Shown: positions 43,739 through 52,845 of the stretch, piece after piece
Layout: every line of letters starts with the position of its first letter
Position numbering within the stretch: position 1 is the first letter of the stretch
The notes under the pieces: model-generated
The model's database searches: none
The model's input: only the letters and a program-made list of their open reading frames with translations
Told to the model about the DNA's origin: nothing
Program-made: the position numbers and the translations under genes
NCBI RefSeq assembly: GCF_002156385.1
Contig: NZ_MVJM01000001.1
Span: 517,583-581,582 of the forward strand
Length of the DNA stretch: 64,000 nt
From: Halalkalibacter urbisdiaboli
GTDB lineage: Bacteria > Bacillota > Bacilli > Bacillales > Bacillaceae_D
Direction of reading: 5' to 3'

Positions 43739-46522
43739 TTATTCACTTACTACTAGTAGTTTTTTATCTAAACATCTATCAATAACGCGTTGTGTTTGCT
43801 CAGCAATCGTATTCCAATTAAACTTGGTCTTTAAATCACGAAAGCCTTGTGTAGCAAGACCTTCCCTTAAAATTGGATGATTGTATAAGTAAAGCACCTG
43901 TGAAGCGAGGCTCTGAGCATCTCCCGGAATCATTCTTAGTCCATTTTCACCGTGCTCAATAATTCCTCGTAATCCACCGGTATCTGAAACGATTGTTGCT
44001 TTACCAGCAGCCATTCCTTCTAAAGCAACAATTCCAAACGGCTCATATAAACTTGGAAATACAGTTGCGTCACAACGTTGAAACCATTCATTTCGTTCAT
44101 CATCTGATATATAACCGAGAAACTGAATATACTCTTCTAATCCGCGTTCCTGTACTTGCAGGCGGTATTCTTCGAGCATAGGTCCCTTCCCAGCTATAAC
44201 AAATTGAATTTGTCTTTCTCGCTCACGAATAATTTCTGCTGCTTCAATGACTGTTTGATACCCTTTTTCCTTCACAATACGTCCAACTGAAAAGACTGTG
44301 AATTTATTATTTAGCGGTAAGTCGAATTGGTTTATTTGCTTCGGCCGAATTAGTTCCTCATCGACACCATTAGCGATAATCGTTATTTTCTCTTCTGGTA
44401 AATCGAAAAGGGTTTGGACTTCTTCTTTCATATAATCACTGCAAACGATGACACGTTTCGCCTCATACATAAGTTCCCATTCTTTTTGATGAATCTCATG
44501 TTGTAAACTTGAATGGATCCCATCGTTACGGCCATGTTCGGTGGCATGAATCGTCGCAATTAACGGAAGTTCTAAATACGCCTTTAATGATTTTGCGGCG
44601 ACACTTACAAGCCAATCATGAGCATGTATTAAATCAAATGTATGCTTTCTTGCTAATTTTTCAACATACTTAGCCATGGCTACATTCAAGCTTGCAACCC
44701 AATCATAAAATGAAGCGGCTTCTGGTTGGAGACCACGAATTCGGTGAACATGAACCCCTTGATTCACCTCATATTCTGGATATCCATCAACAAAGGAAGT
44801 AATAACATGAACCTCGTCCCCTTTGCTCACCATTGTCCGAGAGAGATCGAAGACATGTCGTGATAACCCACCGACAACCATTGGAGGATACTCCCAACTA
44901 AGCATTAGAATGTTTCGTTGAGGAGGTTTCTCTGCATGATACATTTCTTGGACATATCGGTCATGAGGAGAAATAAACAAGGTTTCGTCTACATCCTCTA
45001 AAAATGGGTACGTCCTTTCCATATAAGCAATATCGTCTTCGTGGCAATTCTTTTCTAAAAGTTTTTCCTTTAAATGATCAAAGCGTGTTACATGAGAACG
45101 AAATCGTTCATCAGCATACTGTGCAGCACTTTGGTTATCTAAAATAAAGGCCCAATCACTACTCACAGCTAGCATCCATTCGCGAACCATTTGTTTCAAC
45201 ATTCGTTTTTCAATTGGACTAGGTGCACAATGAACAGCTGTGGCAACAGCCAAATCTTGCTCCATCCGATGAAGATGACTATAAATGTATGCATTGCGCT
45301 CGTTTAACCAGACGTCACCATATCCATCCCGTCCCCAAGTTGAAAAAGAGACATGACAAGTATCAAAATCTTGATAATGACGGCGCAGATACTCTTCAGG
45401 ACTTATAAATGAAATCGAATCCTTTCCTTTTAACAAAATTGCTTCAATCCATTCCGGTCCTTCATACCACCAATGTCCAAATAATTCAGCATCAAAAGGG
45501 GTTACCATTATGTATGGAGGGAAGCATTGCTCTCCGTGTTTCTCAATTTCTTTATGAATAGATTCAATAAAATGTGTGGCATGAGCGTGAACCTTATTTA
45601 GCGCCCAATTACGGACATAGATCTCTTTCTCCTCTACATTCCCCGTAATACGCTTATGCTTTAAACCTGTATCAATCCGAATCCCTTCTGGGTGGACGTA
45701 AGGCTTAATATAATCCCATTCTCGCTCATAAGCGATATCTCGGTAAAATTCACGATAATCGACATCACCTGGATAACCTAGTGTTGAACTCCATACATGA
45801 CTTGATAAATCAGTATGTCGTGGAAATAGCAAAAGTCCATGTGGGGAGTAAATAGGGGCCCCACTTTTTTTAGATGGTGTTGGCTCTGCATGCAATACAG
45901 AATGTTCATCTACAAACGTGTACCGAATCCCTTCCTCGATTAAAATACGGTCAATTCCAGGTGCAATCGCACACTCAGGTAACCAAAAGCCGAGCGGTCT
46001 CCAGCCGAAGTGTTTTTCAAATGTTCGGATCCCTTCAACAACCTGTGAACGAATGGCTGCTTTCGTTTTGACATAAGGCAAAAATGCGTGAGTAGCAGCT
46101 GATGTCATTAGCGTTACTAAACCTTGTTCTGCTAAGTGCCGAAAAGCTTGTAGTATATTTTTATCCCATTCAAGAAAAGTTTTTTTAATCTTCTGATAAC
46201 GCTCTTTGTAAAAAGAAACCAGTTCACTCATTGACTCATCTTTAGCAAGTGTTTCTTCCTTACCAATTAACTCTTCCGTTTTTAACAAGTAATCTACATA
46301 TCTCTCTTGTAAAATCCTATCTGCCAACATTTCCATCAATGGAGGAGAAAACGAAATTGTTACGGCTCCTTTAACAGAAGCCGATTCTAATGACCAAAGG
46401 AGCGGAATATATGTTTCTGTTATAGCCTCAAACAACCAGCGTTCTTCTAATCGGTTTTCCTCCTCATGGCGCACAAAAGGTAAGTGTGCATGTAGGACTA
46501 ATGAATAGTAGCCTTCCTTCAA
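43739..46522 (-). CDS. GH57 1,4-alpha-glucan branching enzyme fused to a GT4 glucan synthase-like domain
   Basis: 927 residues from the TTG at 46522, chosen because AGGAGGG lies eight bases upstream; the ATG at 46552 would overlap that site. Residues 1-520 are a GH57/DUF1957 branching enzyme: HAHLPF, nucleophile Glu in GFWLPECAIAPG (about 183) and acid Asp in FDAELFGHWWYEG (about 344), then a helical domain. Residues 535-927 are GT-B type GT4: LMLSWEYPPMVVGGLSRHV, HAHDW, VGRIVKEKGYQ and the donor motif FPSLYEPFGIVALEGMAAG. One polypeptide may therefore both extend and branch alpha-glucan. Follows the DUF4912 gene by 13 bases. Confidence 0.92.
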   Translation of the reverse strand: MKEGYYSLVLHAHLPFVRHEEENRLEERWLFEAITETYIPLLWSLESASVKGAVTISFSPPLMEMLADRILQERYVDYLLKTEELIGKEETLAKDESMSELVSFYKERYQKIKKTFLEWDKNILQAFRHLAEQGLVTLMTSAATHAFLPYVKTKAAIRSQVVEGIRTFEKHFGWRPLGFWLPECAIAPGIDRILIEEGIRYTFVDEHSVLHAEPTPSKKSGAPIYSPHGLLLFPRHTDLSSHVWSSTLGYPGDVDYREFYRDIAYEREWDYIKPYVHPEGIRIDTGLKHKRITGNVEEKEIYVRNWALNKVHAHATHFIESIHKEIEKHGEQCFPPYIMVTPFDAELFGHWWYEGPEWIEAILLKGKDSISFISPEEYLRRHYQDFDTCHVSFSTWGRDGYGDVWLNERNAYIYSHLHRMEQDLAVATAVHCAPSPIEKRMLKQMVREWMLAVSSDWAFILDNQSAAQYADERFRSHVTRFDHLKEKLLEKNCHEDDIAYMERTYPFLEDVDETLFISPHDRYVQEMYHAEKPPQRNILMLSWEYPPMVVGGLSRHVFDLSRTMVSKGDEVHVITSFVDGYPEYEVNQGVHVHRIRGLQPEAASFYDWVASLNVAMAKYVEKLARKHTFDLIHAHDWLVSVAAKSLKAYLELPLIATIHATEHGRNDGIHSSLQHEIHQKEWELMYEAKRVIVCSDYMKEEVQTLFDLPEEKITIIANGVDEELIRPKQINQFDLPLNNKFTVFSVGRIVKEKGYQTVIEAAEIIRERERQIQFVIAGKGPMLEEYRLQVQERGLEEYIQFLGYISDDERNEWFQRCDATVFPSLYEPFGIVALEGMAAGKATIVSDTGGLRGIIEHGENGLRMIPGDAQSLASQVLYLYNHPILREGLATQGFRDLKTKFNWNTIAEQTQRVIDRCLDKKLLVVSE

Positions 46523-46535
46523 AATAGCTTCCCTC

Positions 46536-47183
46536 CTACTTAACTGATTCATAGTATGAATACGTACTGAAATGCTCTAGCCACTGAGGCTCATGTTGAT
46601 TTCCTTCACGCCATTGATATACAGCCTCTATACGACTCCCTCCATCTTCACTTCTCATCCTAGGCGTATCTATCGGATTAGAGCGAAGTATACTTAAAAA
46701 GGTTTGGTCATTTGTATAAATCCCAAAATCCACAATATATGTGCGGTTTGCCTCAAGTCCATGAAAATACCAATTATTTGTCATTTCTGGGATATTAACA
46801 TCCAGATAACGATGCGCGTTATGACCATTAAACTCAATCAACGTTACATCATAAATACGTAAACATTTTGGTAATTCTGACCATGCTTTCCGGCAATGAT
46901 GCTCTAGCATATTTCTTGTCGACGTTTTAGTGTCCCAAAAGGCAAAAACACTAGTTGGTCCTTTCGATAACAATGTTAATTCATCGTGTTCATAGCTGAG
47001 GGGAAGACTACATTCATTGTCACATTCCTCTGTTACAACTGTTAATTCTTCGTGTTCAACATGCTGTTCTTCTTGATATTTTTGATACCGATATTGAACT
47101 TTGCCGACGGTTGTGTTTAACTCCTTAGCTATCTTTCGGAAGGAGAAACCTTCTTCTCGCAGAGCAATTATTTGTTCGATCAT
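46536..47183 (-). CDS. HTH-DUF4912 protein
   Basis: 215 residues from ATG 47183, behind GGGGAGGTACTTA. Residues 1-40 are an HTH-like region (IALREEGFSFRKIAKELNTTVGKVQYRYQKY); residues 60-200 are DUF4912 (PTSVFAFWDTKTSTRNMLEHH, LRIYDVTLIEFNGHNAH, EMTNNWYFHGLEANRTYIVDFG), which looks like a carbohydrate-binding beta-sandwich. DUF4912 genes often accompany GH57 genes. It heads the glucan operon and might sense glucan and regulate it, or act as a scaffold; both are inferences. Confidence 0.8.
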   Translation of the reverse strand: MIEQIIALREEGFSFRKIAKELNTTVGKVQYRYQKYQEEQHVEHEELTVVTEECDNECSLPLSYEHDELTLLSKGPTSVFAFWDTKTSTRNMLEHHCRKAWSELPKCLRIYDVTLIEFNGHNAHRYLDVNIPEMTNNWYFHGLEANRTYIVDFGIYTNDQTFLSILRSNPIDTPRMRSEDGGSRIEAVYQWREGNQHEPQWLEHFSTYSYYESVK

Positions 47184-47550
47184 TAAGTACCTCCCCATAT
47201 TTCTTTCTTCAAGAGTTTTCTATTTTTATAGCGTCTATCTATCAATCATTTTTTTGATAGTTTTATCATACCTTCCTAAAAATGAAGGAACAAGAAGGTG
47301 AAATTGTCTCAATTTGTCAGGAGCGCACAAGAACAGAGCAAACGATACCTAAAAAAATCTTTCGCCTTATTTCGCTAGCAGTTGATGTCAAACATTTGTG
47401 TCGGAATATCAGGAATTGAAGATTTTTTAAACGACTCGATTGCTAAATTCAAATGCTGTCGAATGACTGAAATAGATTTCCATTTCGTTTCGGGGCGTCT
47501 GGCGTGTATAATAGAATAATCATTAGTTCGATAGAAGGAGAAGGGTTAAC
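47184..47550. other. Intergenic region, 367 bases
   Basis: Lies between the divergent DUF4912 and TM-HTH genes and should hold both promoters. A TATAAT at about 47508 ahead of the + strand gene has a poor -35. The minus-strand side shows only a weak TATGAT. An AT-rich short repeat (ctatctatcaatc…TTGATAG) lies near 47235. No RNA gene or other ORF is supported. Confidence 0.5.
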
Positions 47551-47913
47551 ATGCTAGAATGGACTCTCATAATTCTTCTATCTGTCTCTATTCTTCTTTT
47601 TATCTTGTCTTTTTTTCAAAAGGACAAATCCAAGGAAGTCGAACGGCAGATGGAGAATTTTTCAATTACACTTATGCAAGAAATTTATCAATTAAAAAAG
47701 AAAATCCGAATTTTAGAAGAAGAGCTACTTCTCGGGCCTGAGCCAGTTTCTCAGAATTCACCACAGAATAAACTTTCCCAAGATGTGATTCAATTTTACG
47801 AAGAAGGATACTCAATTGAGGAAATTTCAGACGCAACTACACTGACACCTATGGAAGTTGAGCGAATACTAAGACCTTATTTAAACGGTGAAAGTGGAAG
47901 GGGATCTATCTGA
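47551..47913 (+). CDS. Membrane-anchored coiled-coil protein with C-terminal HTH-like segment
   Basis: 120 residues from ATG 47551 behind GAAGGAGAAGG. One N-terminal membrane helix (TLIILLSVSILLFILSFF), a charged coiled coil (about 25-62), a Pro/Gln linker and a C-terminal HTH-like region (VIQFYEEGYSIEEISDATTLTPMEVERIL). The layout recalls SwrB-like proteins of bacilli, but this is by architecture only. The stop overlaps the start of the next gene by one base. Confidence 0.65.
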   Translation: MLEWTLIILLSVSILLFILSFFQKDKSKEVERQMENFSITLMQEIYQLKKKIRILEEELLLGPEPVSQNSPQNKLSQDVIQFYEEGYSIEEISDATTLTPMEVERILRPYLNGESGRGSI

Positions 47914-48371
47914 TGAATCGATATGTCTTAAGAGGGCTTGCTAGCGGCATCCTCCTAACAACTGTCCTTTTCGGTTATTTGTACGTATCTGGCACTTTTA
48001 TAGATACATCTCTACAAGTCTCTGAAGATCCCTTAACCGTTGATGAAATGATTGTCGAATTAGAAAAAGAGGGATATTACGTATCTGTCGAAGCTCCAAT
48101 AGCCAACCCTCCAACAGAAGAGACCGTTGATGAACGTCCAAATCATGCTAGCCCAGAGAGCGTTACTGTTTATACAACTGTTCTTCGGATAACATCTGGA
48201 ATGACTAGTAGGGATGTTGCAAAACAACTAGTTCGAGGTCAAATTATAGAGGATGAACAAGCTTTTCTAAACTACATGCAATCCACCAATCGAAATAAAA
48301 TAATTCGTACAGGCGAATACGAGATTCGCAGTAATATGTCTGTTGAAGAAATTGCAGACATCATCTCATAA
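47913..48371 (+). CDS. YceG/MltG N-domain-like membrane protein without catalytic domain
   Basis: 152 residues. One N-terminal membrane helix (GLASGILLTTVLFGYLYV), then an extracytoplasmic part. The last 60 residues (ITSGMTSRDVAKQLVRGQIIEDEQAFLNYMQS … RTGEYEIRSNMSVEEIADII) resemble the LysM-like N-domain of MltG lytic transglycosylases, but the catalytic domain is absent. Its start overlaps the preceding stop by one base (TGATG). It is convergent with pbpA, a peptidoglycan gene. The function is unknown; a role near cell-wall synthesis is plausible. Confidence 0.65.
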   Translation: MNRYVLRGLASGILLTTVLFGYLYVSGTFIDTSLQVSEDPLTVDEMIVELEKEGYYVSVEAPIANPPTEETVDERPNHASPESVTVYTTVLRITSGMTSRDVAKQLVRGQIIEDEQAFLNYMQSTNRNKIIRTGEYEIRSNMSVEEIADIIS

Positions 48372-48387
48372 ACATTTTTACATGCAA

Positions 48388-48425
48388 AAAAACAGCGTGC
48401 CTCTATTGAAGCACGCTGCTTTTTT
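48388..48425. terminator. Bidirectional terminator
   Basis: AGCGTGC pairs with GCACGCT around CTCTATTGAA, with T-runs on both strands; shared by the YceG-like gene and pbpA. Confidence 0.9.
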
Positions 48426-50517
48426 ATTCCGTAATATCTTCAAGAATCGGTTGGTCTTCGCTTATTGGACCGTTTCGTTGTTCCTTTAAATCAAAATATG
48501 CATCAAGCATTGCCTTACTAACATTTCTTGAAAAAGAACCATTTGCACCAGATGCTGAATCTCGTTTTGCATATGGTACAACAACAACAAAGGATACCTC
48601 CGGATTATTATACGGAGCATAACCTATAAGTGTTTGTGTGTTTCCATCTACCAAACGACGGTTATCTCCTTCGCCAACAGCTACTTTCACTTGAGCTGTC
48701 CCCGTTTTTCCAGCAGGTTGATAAGGCGCATTTGCAAAGGTACCGCTTGCAGTACCATTTGTCATTACTCCACGCAATCCCTCTTGCACGCGGTTAATAT
48801 ACGTATCACTCATATCAATACGGTTAAGAACGGTCGGCTCAAAACGTTGAATAACTGCCCCTGGCTTTTCTTTATTAATTGTCGGTTCCCTTATTTCTTT
48901 AACAAGACGTGGTTGCATCCGATAGCCATCATTTGCGACAGTTGAAATATACTGAGCAAGTTGTAGTGGTGTATACGTATCAAACTGGCCTATAAACAGG
49001 TCGAGTAGGTTACCAGCACGTTGAATTCCACCACTTAAACCAGATGATGCAGAGGGAAGATCGATCCCTGTTTCAGAGCCTAACCCAAATTGACTAAAAT
49101 AATAACGAGCGTCATTATAAGCTTTTTCGATCGTTGCCGAGTTCCAACAACATTGACTCTTTGAATTATAATTCGCCATTTTCATTGCAATTTCGAACAT
49201 ATACACGTTTGAAGAAACTTCTAGCGCCCGTTTATCATCAATCCACCCAAAGTTACGAACTGATTTCTTTTCTTGTGTTCCTGGTAATTTTATCGGACGA
49301 TCATGGAAGCGCGTATACGGACTTGTAACACCAGTTTGAAAACCAGTTAAAACGGAAGCCGCCTTAACCGAAGACCCCATTTCAAATGCTTTATTAATAT
49401 TCCCGATATGATCGTCATATTGACTCCGCTCTCGATCAGCAGGGTCCCAATAGCCGACCATCGCTAAAATATCGCCTGTTCGAGGGTCCATCATAATCGC
49501 ATAAGCTTGACGGTCTTTTATAAATGCATTTGGAGATTTTTTCATTTCTTCTTCAATCGCAGCTTCTACCTTTTGTTGAAGCTCCATATCAACGGTCAAC
49601 ACAAGGTCATTTCCTCTTTGTCCAAGCTGCTCATTAATTGAACGCTCAATGGATTTACCTCCAGTCGAAGTTGTAATGCTTTCAACAATAGCTTTTTGAC
49701 CACGGAGAACATCCTCATATTGATATTCTAGAAAGCTAGTTCCTACTATATCTGATCGATCGTATCCACGAGATAGATAGTAATTTAACCGTTCGCGAGG
49801 AATCGATCCTGTCGATCCAAAAATACTTCTTAATGAGTTACCGTAAACATAGCTTCTTCTCGAATCTCTTAAAATATCAACACCTGGCAATTGATCTAAG
49901 TACTCACTCAAAATATGAGCCTCTTCATCGGTAATTCCACGTTTAATTCGTTGAGGCACGTTAGCATATCCCCTAGACATTTCACGAAAGATTGCTAATA
50001 CTCTTAAGTCTTGATCGGATAATTGCGCCAAATGTTCCTCTGTTATTCGATTAAGCTCGAGCTGATATTCTTCGCTAGGCTCTAAATCACTTCTTTCTTT
50101 CTTTGAAACTAGCTCATATTTTACTTCTGTTGGTTGCTTTATTAGCCAAAAGTCCTTTTTATCTCGTTCGGTAATTTGACTAGTGTCAACATCTATTAGC
50201 TTTTCTAATTTTTCCGCTATTTTCAATATCTCTTCTGGTTTCGTTTGTTGTGAAGGATTCGTATAAGTGACTGAGAGCTCAAGTTCATTATCTACAATTA
50301 CATGATTGTACGCATCGTACATCAATCCACGTGGAGCATCAATTCTAGCTGTCGTATTACTTGTTCTTTCTAAGTCTCTGACAAACTCTTCCCCTTGAAC
50401 AATTTGAACGATTCCTAAACGGAGAATCAATGCAGAAAACAAAATGAAAACAGCAAAAAATAGTACGTTTAATCTTAGTGGAATGTGACGTTTTTTTCTT
50501 TGTTTGTTTTTCCCCAT
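48424..50517 (-). CDS. pbpA: Class B penicillin-binding protein 2 (PbpA-like)
   Basis: Cross-links peptidoglycan during elongation. About 697 residues from ATG 50517, behind AGGAGACGATT. One membrane anchor (NVLFFAVFILFSALILRLG), a dimerisation domain, then the transpeptidase with SxxK in MGSSVKAAS, SxN in SSNVYM and KTG in AGKTGTAQ; all are intact. A Cys pair (SQCC) sits between SxN and KTG. It follows yqgE and sodA in the B. subtilis order, where this gene is yqgF/pbpA. The RNA upstream is transcribed separately. Confidence 0.93.
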   Translation of the reverse strand: MGKNKQRKKRHIPLRLNVLFFAVFILFSALILRLGIVQIVQGEEFVRDLERTSNTTARIDAPRGLMYDAYNHVIVDNELELSVTYTNPSQQTKPEEILKIAEKLEKLIDVDTSQITERDKKDFWLIKQPTEVKYELVSKKERSDLEPSEEYQLELNRITEEHLAQLSDQDLRVLAIFREMSRGYANVPQRIKRGITDEEAHILSEYLDQLPGVDILRDSRRSYVYGNSLRSIFGSTGSIPRERLNYYLSRGYDRSDIVGTSFLEYQYEDVLRGQKAIVESITTSTGGKSIERSINEQLGQRGNDLVLTVDMELQQKVEAAIEEEMKKSPNAFIKDRQAYAIMMDPRTGDILAMVGYWDPADRERSQYDDHIGNINKAFEMGSSVKAASVLTGFQTGVTSPYTRFHDRPIKLPGTQEKKSVRNFGWIDDKRALEVSSNVYMFEIAMKMANYNSKSQCCWNSATIEKAYNDARYYFSQFGLGSETGIDLPSASSGLSGGIQRAGNLLDLFIGQFDTYTPLQLAQYISTVANDGYRMQPRLVKEIREPTINKEKPGAVIQRFEPTVLNRIDMSDTYINRVQEGLRGVMTNGTASGTFANAPYQPAGKTGTAQVKVAVGEGDNRRLVDGNTQTLIGYAPYNNPEVSFVVVVPYAKRDSASGANGSFSRNVSKAMLDAYFDLKEQRNGPISEDQPILEDITE

Positions 50518-50551
50518 CCCAATCGTCTCCTCTTTAATATGCAAACATGAC

Positions 50552-50577
50552 AATAGACACCCAGTTGGGTGCCTATG
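50552..50577 (-). terminator. Possible terminator of the 6S RNA candidate
   Basis: On the minus strand ATAGGCACCCA pairs with TGGGTGTCTAT with a small loop; the following T-run is weak (TATTGTC). Confidence 0.5.
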
Positions 50578-50584
50578 AACTTAA

Positions 50585-50776
50585 GTACGTTGTAACCCGC
50601 GTATGCCGTTACTTCAATTGTTTCATGAACCTACTCTCGTAGGTGGGTGCTCGCAGAAAATCATTCAGCTTCCAGCATATACTGGCTTGCTGGCAGATTC
50701 TCAATATAAAGCTCCCTTTAAAAATTCAAGGTTCGAAACAAGTAGAAGCTCACTAACACGGCAGGCATTTTGTTTA
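50585..50776 (-). ncRNA. ssrS: 6S RNA candidate
   Basis: The minus-strand transcript of about 190 bases folds into one long imperfect hairpin with an open centre, the 6S hallmark. The closing stem pairs TGCCG-TTA with TAACGGCA, CTTC with GAAG, TTGTTTC with GAAACAA and GAACC with GGTTC. The central 3' strand holds the hairpin ACCTACGAGAGTAGGT, and an upper stem pairs AGAATC with GATTTTCT and GCCAGC with GCTGG. Length, architecture and sequence feel fit Bacillus 6S RNA, which binds sigma-A RNA polymerase. No Rfam search was run. A T-box or other leader RNA is unlikely as it has a separate promoter. Confidence 0.7.
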
Positions 50777-50781
50777 AAATT

Positions 50782-50809
50782 ATTATAGCACAACAAAGTG
50801 AATTGTCAA
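50782..50809 (-). promoter_or_regulatory. Consensus sigma-A promoter of the 6S RNA candidate
   Basis: On the minus strand TTGACA (50809-50804), 16-base spacer, TATAAT (50787-50782): both hexamers are perfect. Start of transcription is expected near 50775. Such a promoter fits an abundant stable RNA. Confidence 0.85.
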
Positions 50810-50832
50810 AGGAAATCCAGTTTAAAACCTTC

Positions 50833-52143
50833 TTAAACAGAGGTACCACCTGAATCTCCTTCACCCTTCTTTTGTCTGGCAAACATATGGCTCTCTCCAC
50901 CATGATCATCTTTAAATTGTACATGCCGAACGAAGAAATAAATCATTGTATGTCCAGCTCCTAAAATGAGAAGTAAAATCGGTATTGCTTTATCCTCTGG
51001 AAAAATCAGAATCGTAAAAAGAAACGTTAATACCGAAACAATCCGCCCACCGTTTAAGAAGAGTTCACGGACGACAATATATTCGATTCTCATTTCAGCA
51101 GCCTTCCATCCCTTACCAATTACGTCATATGTAAGGGAGACATAAGGAACAAGTAACATTGGATAAGCAATGGATGTAGCGACACCATACATAATTAAAC
51201 GAGTAAAATTTAACTCAAAGACGATTATAAAGATTGCAGCATAAACAATGATCCCACCAATAAGAATCATCTTTTTTCGAAAACCTGGCTTTATTAATCG
51301 CGTAACACAGTAATAGGTGACAAATTGCACCGCCGAAGCAACCAGTCCAAAGGTACCGATTGCTAGTTCACTTCCCGTAGCAATATAGACCCAGACAACA
51401 ATAACAAAAACAAATGTCCCTTCACGAAGCCCTTGAAAGAAATGAGCATGTAATATTCTTTGCCAATTTTTATCTTTTTTACGTTGTTGAAAAACCTTTT
51501 TAAAATAAAATTGGCCCTCTGCCGATCGACGTTTTAACATAAAACTTGTTAAAACCGCAGCAACAAATAATCCAAGGGATATTGTAAAAATAACGGTATA
51601 CCCAGTAAACTTCTCCATTCTAGTAATGATAAAACCTGATACAATCGGGCCTATCATCCCTGCAAAAGAAGTCAACAAACCAAGAAACCCATTAAAGAAG
51701 TCTCTTGTGTCTGGTTCTGTTATCTCAAATGTTAATACATTAAAAGCAAGCCAATAAAAACCAAAGCCTGTACCTATAACAGCTCCTAATATAATGAGGT
51801 AATCATTTGCTAGGTCACCAAGTAAAAGAACTGTCGAAAAGAACACAGCTAATGATATAACCCCTGCTCTTAAAACAATAACCCTGTCAATTTTCTTTGC
51901 CCATTTACCCGCAAGAAGAAAGGCAAATGGCTGCAGAACGACAGATGCCAAGTTGTATAAGGCTAGGTCTACAAATTCCCCTGACTGCTTCCACAAGTAC
52001 ACATTTACAAATGTATTGGAAAGCGCAATACTTAGGGCATAAAGCCCACCTATTATAAGTAATAATTTTAAATCTCTTGTAACTTCTATATCACCAATCA
52101 CTTTCTTTAGCACTGTTTTTTTCACCGACTCCACCACCCTCAT
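50833..52143 (-). CDS. yqgE: MFS transporter YqgE
   Basis: About 436 residues with 11-12 membrane helices. A start at 52143 or slightly later is taken, because the open frame further upstream runs through the sodA terminator; a GTG at 52125 is an alternative. GTGFGFYWLAFNVLTFEIT and GLREGTFVFVIVVWVYIATGS are conserved in the YqgE group. Substrate is unknown. It lies between sodA and pbpA, as in B. subtilis. Confidence 0.85.
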   Translation of the reverse strand: MRVVESVKKTVLKKVIGDIEVTRDLKLLLIIGGLYALSIALSNTFVNVYLWKQSGEFVDLALYNLASVVLQPFAFLLAGKWAKKIDRVIVLRAGVISLAVFFSTVLLLGDLANDYLIILGAVIGTGFGFYWLAFNVLTFEITEPDTRDFFNGFLGLLTSFAGMIGPIVSGFIITRMEKFTGYTVIFTISLGLFVAAVLTSFMLKRRSAEGQFYFKKVFQQRKKDKNWQRILHAHFFQGLREGTFVFVIVVWVYIATGSELAIGTFGLVASAVQFVTYYCVTRLIKPGFRKKMILIGGIIVYAAIFIIVFELNFTRLIMYGVATSIAYPMLLVPYVSLTYDVIGKGWKAAEMRIEYIVVRELFLNGGRIVSVLTFLFTILIFPEDKAIPILLLILGAGHTMIYFFVRHVQFKDDHGGESHMFARQKKGEGDSGGTSV

Positions 52144-52180
52144 GAGTAGTGTGTCTCCATGAAAATTCGTTATACAAAAA

Positions 52181-52214
52181 AGAAAAAGAGCTAAGCAAAA
52201 AGTGCTTAGCTCTT
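52181..52214 (-). terminator. Terminator of sodA
   Basis: On the minus strand AGAGCTAAGCA pairs with TGCTTAGCTCT around CTTTT, followed by TTTTTC. Confidence 0.9.
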
Positions 52215-52236
52215 TCAAAAAAGTGATTTCAAAAAA

Positions 52237-52845
52237 TTATTTTGCTGCGTTGAAACGTTTTGAAACCTCATCCCAATTTACTACATTCCAGAATGCACCA
52301 ATATAATCAGGACGACGGTTTTGATAATTTAGGTAGTACGCATGCTCCCAAACATCTAAACCAAGGATAGGTGTTTTTCCTTCCATTAAAGGTGTATCTT
52401 GGTTTGGTGTGCTAGTAACAGCAAGTTTACCACCATCAACAATTAACCAAGCCCAACCTGAACCAAAACGAGTAATAGCTGCATTAGTAAACTGCTCTTT
52501 AAATGCATCAAAGCTACCAAACGCTTCATCAATTGCAGAAGCAAGTTCTCCAGTTGGAGCTCCGCCACCGTTTGGACTCAAAATTTCCCAGAATAACGAG
52601 TGGTTAGCATGCCCACCACCGTTGTTACGTACAGCACCACGAATGTTTTCAGGTACTGCATCAAGGTTACTTACAAGTTCCTCAATACTTTTACTTGCTA
52701 GTTCATCATGACCCTCTAATGCGTCATTTAGCTTAGACACGTATGTAGCATGGTGCTTCCCGTGGTGAATATTCATTGTTTGTTCATCAATGTGAGGCTC
52801 AAGTGCGTTAGCTGCATAAGGTAATTGCGGTAGTTGATATGCCAT
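52237..52845 (-). CDS. sodA: Superoxide dismutase (Mn/Fe type)
   Basis: Removes superoxide. 202 residues, standard length. The metal ligands are His in MNIHHGKHH (about residue 27), His in [12 protein letters not shown] (about 82), Asp and His in LDVWEHAYY (about 163 and 167). GSGWAWLIV and the closing NVVNWDEV are typical; the Mn form is expected in bacilli. GGAGGAG precedes ATG 52845. Own terminator separates it from yqgE. Confidence 0.95.
   Translation of the reverse strand: MAYQLPQLPYAANALEPHIDEQTMNIHHGKHHATYVSKLNDALEGHDELASKSIEELVSNLDAVPENIRGAVRNNGGGHANHSLFWEILSPNGGGAPTGELASAIDEAFGSFDAFKEQFTNAAITRFGSGWAWLIVDGGKLAVTSTPNQDTPLMEGKTPILGLDVWEHAYYLNYQNRRPDYIGAFWNVVNWDEVSKRFNAAK

Noticed and set aside
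46523-46552. ATG start of the GH57-GT4 gene at 46552
   Set aside because: It covers the AGGAGGG ribosome site that serves the TTG at 46522, and adds residues not typical of the family.
52144-52218. Longer yqgE start at 52218
   Set aside because: That stretch contains the sodA terminator hairpin.
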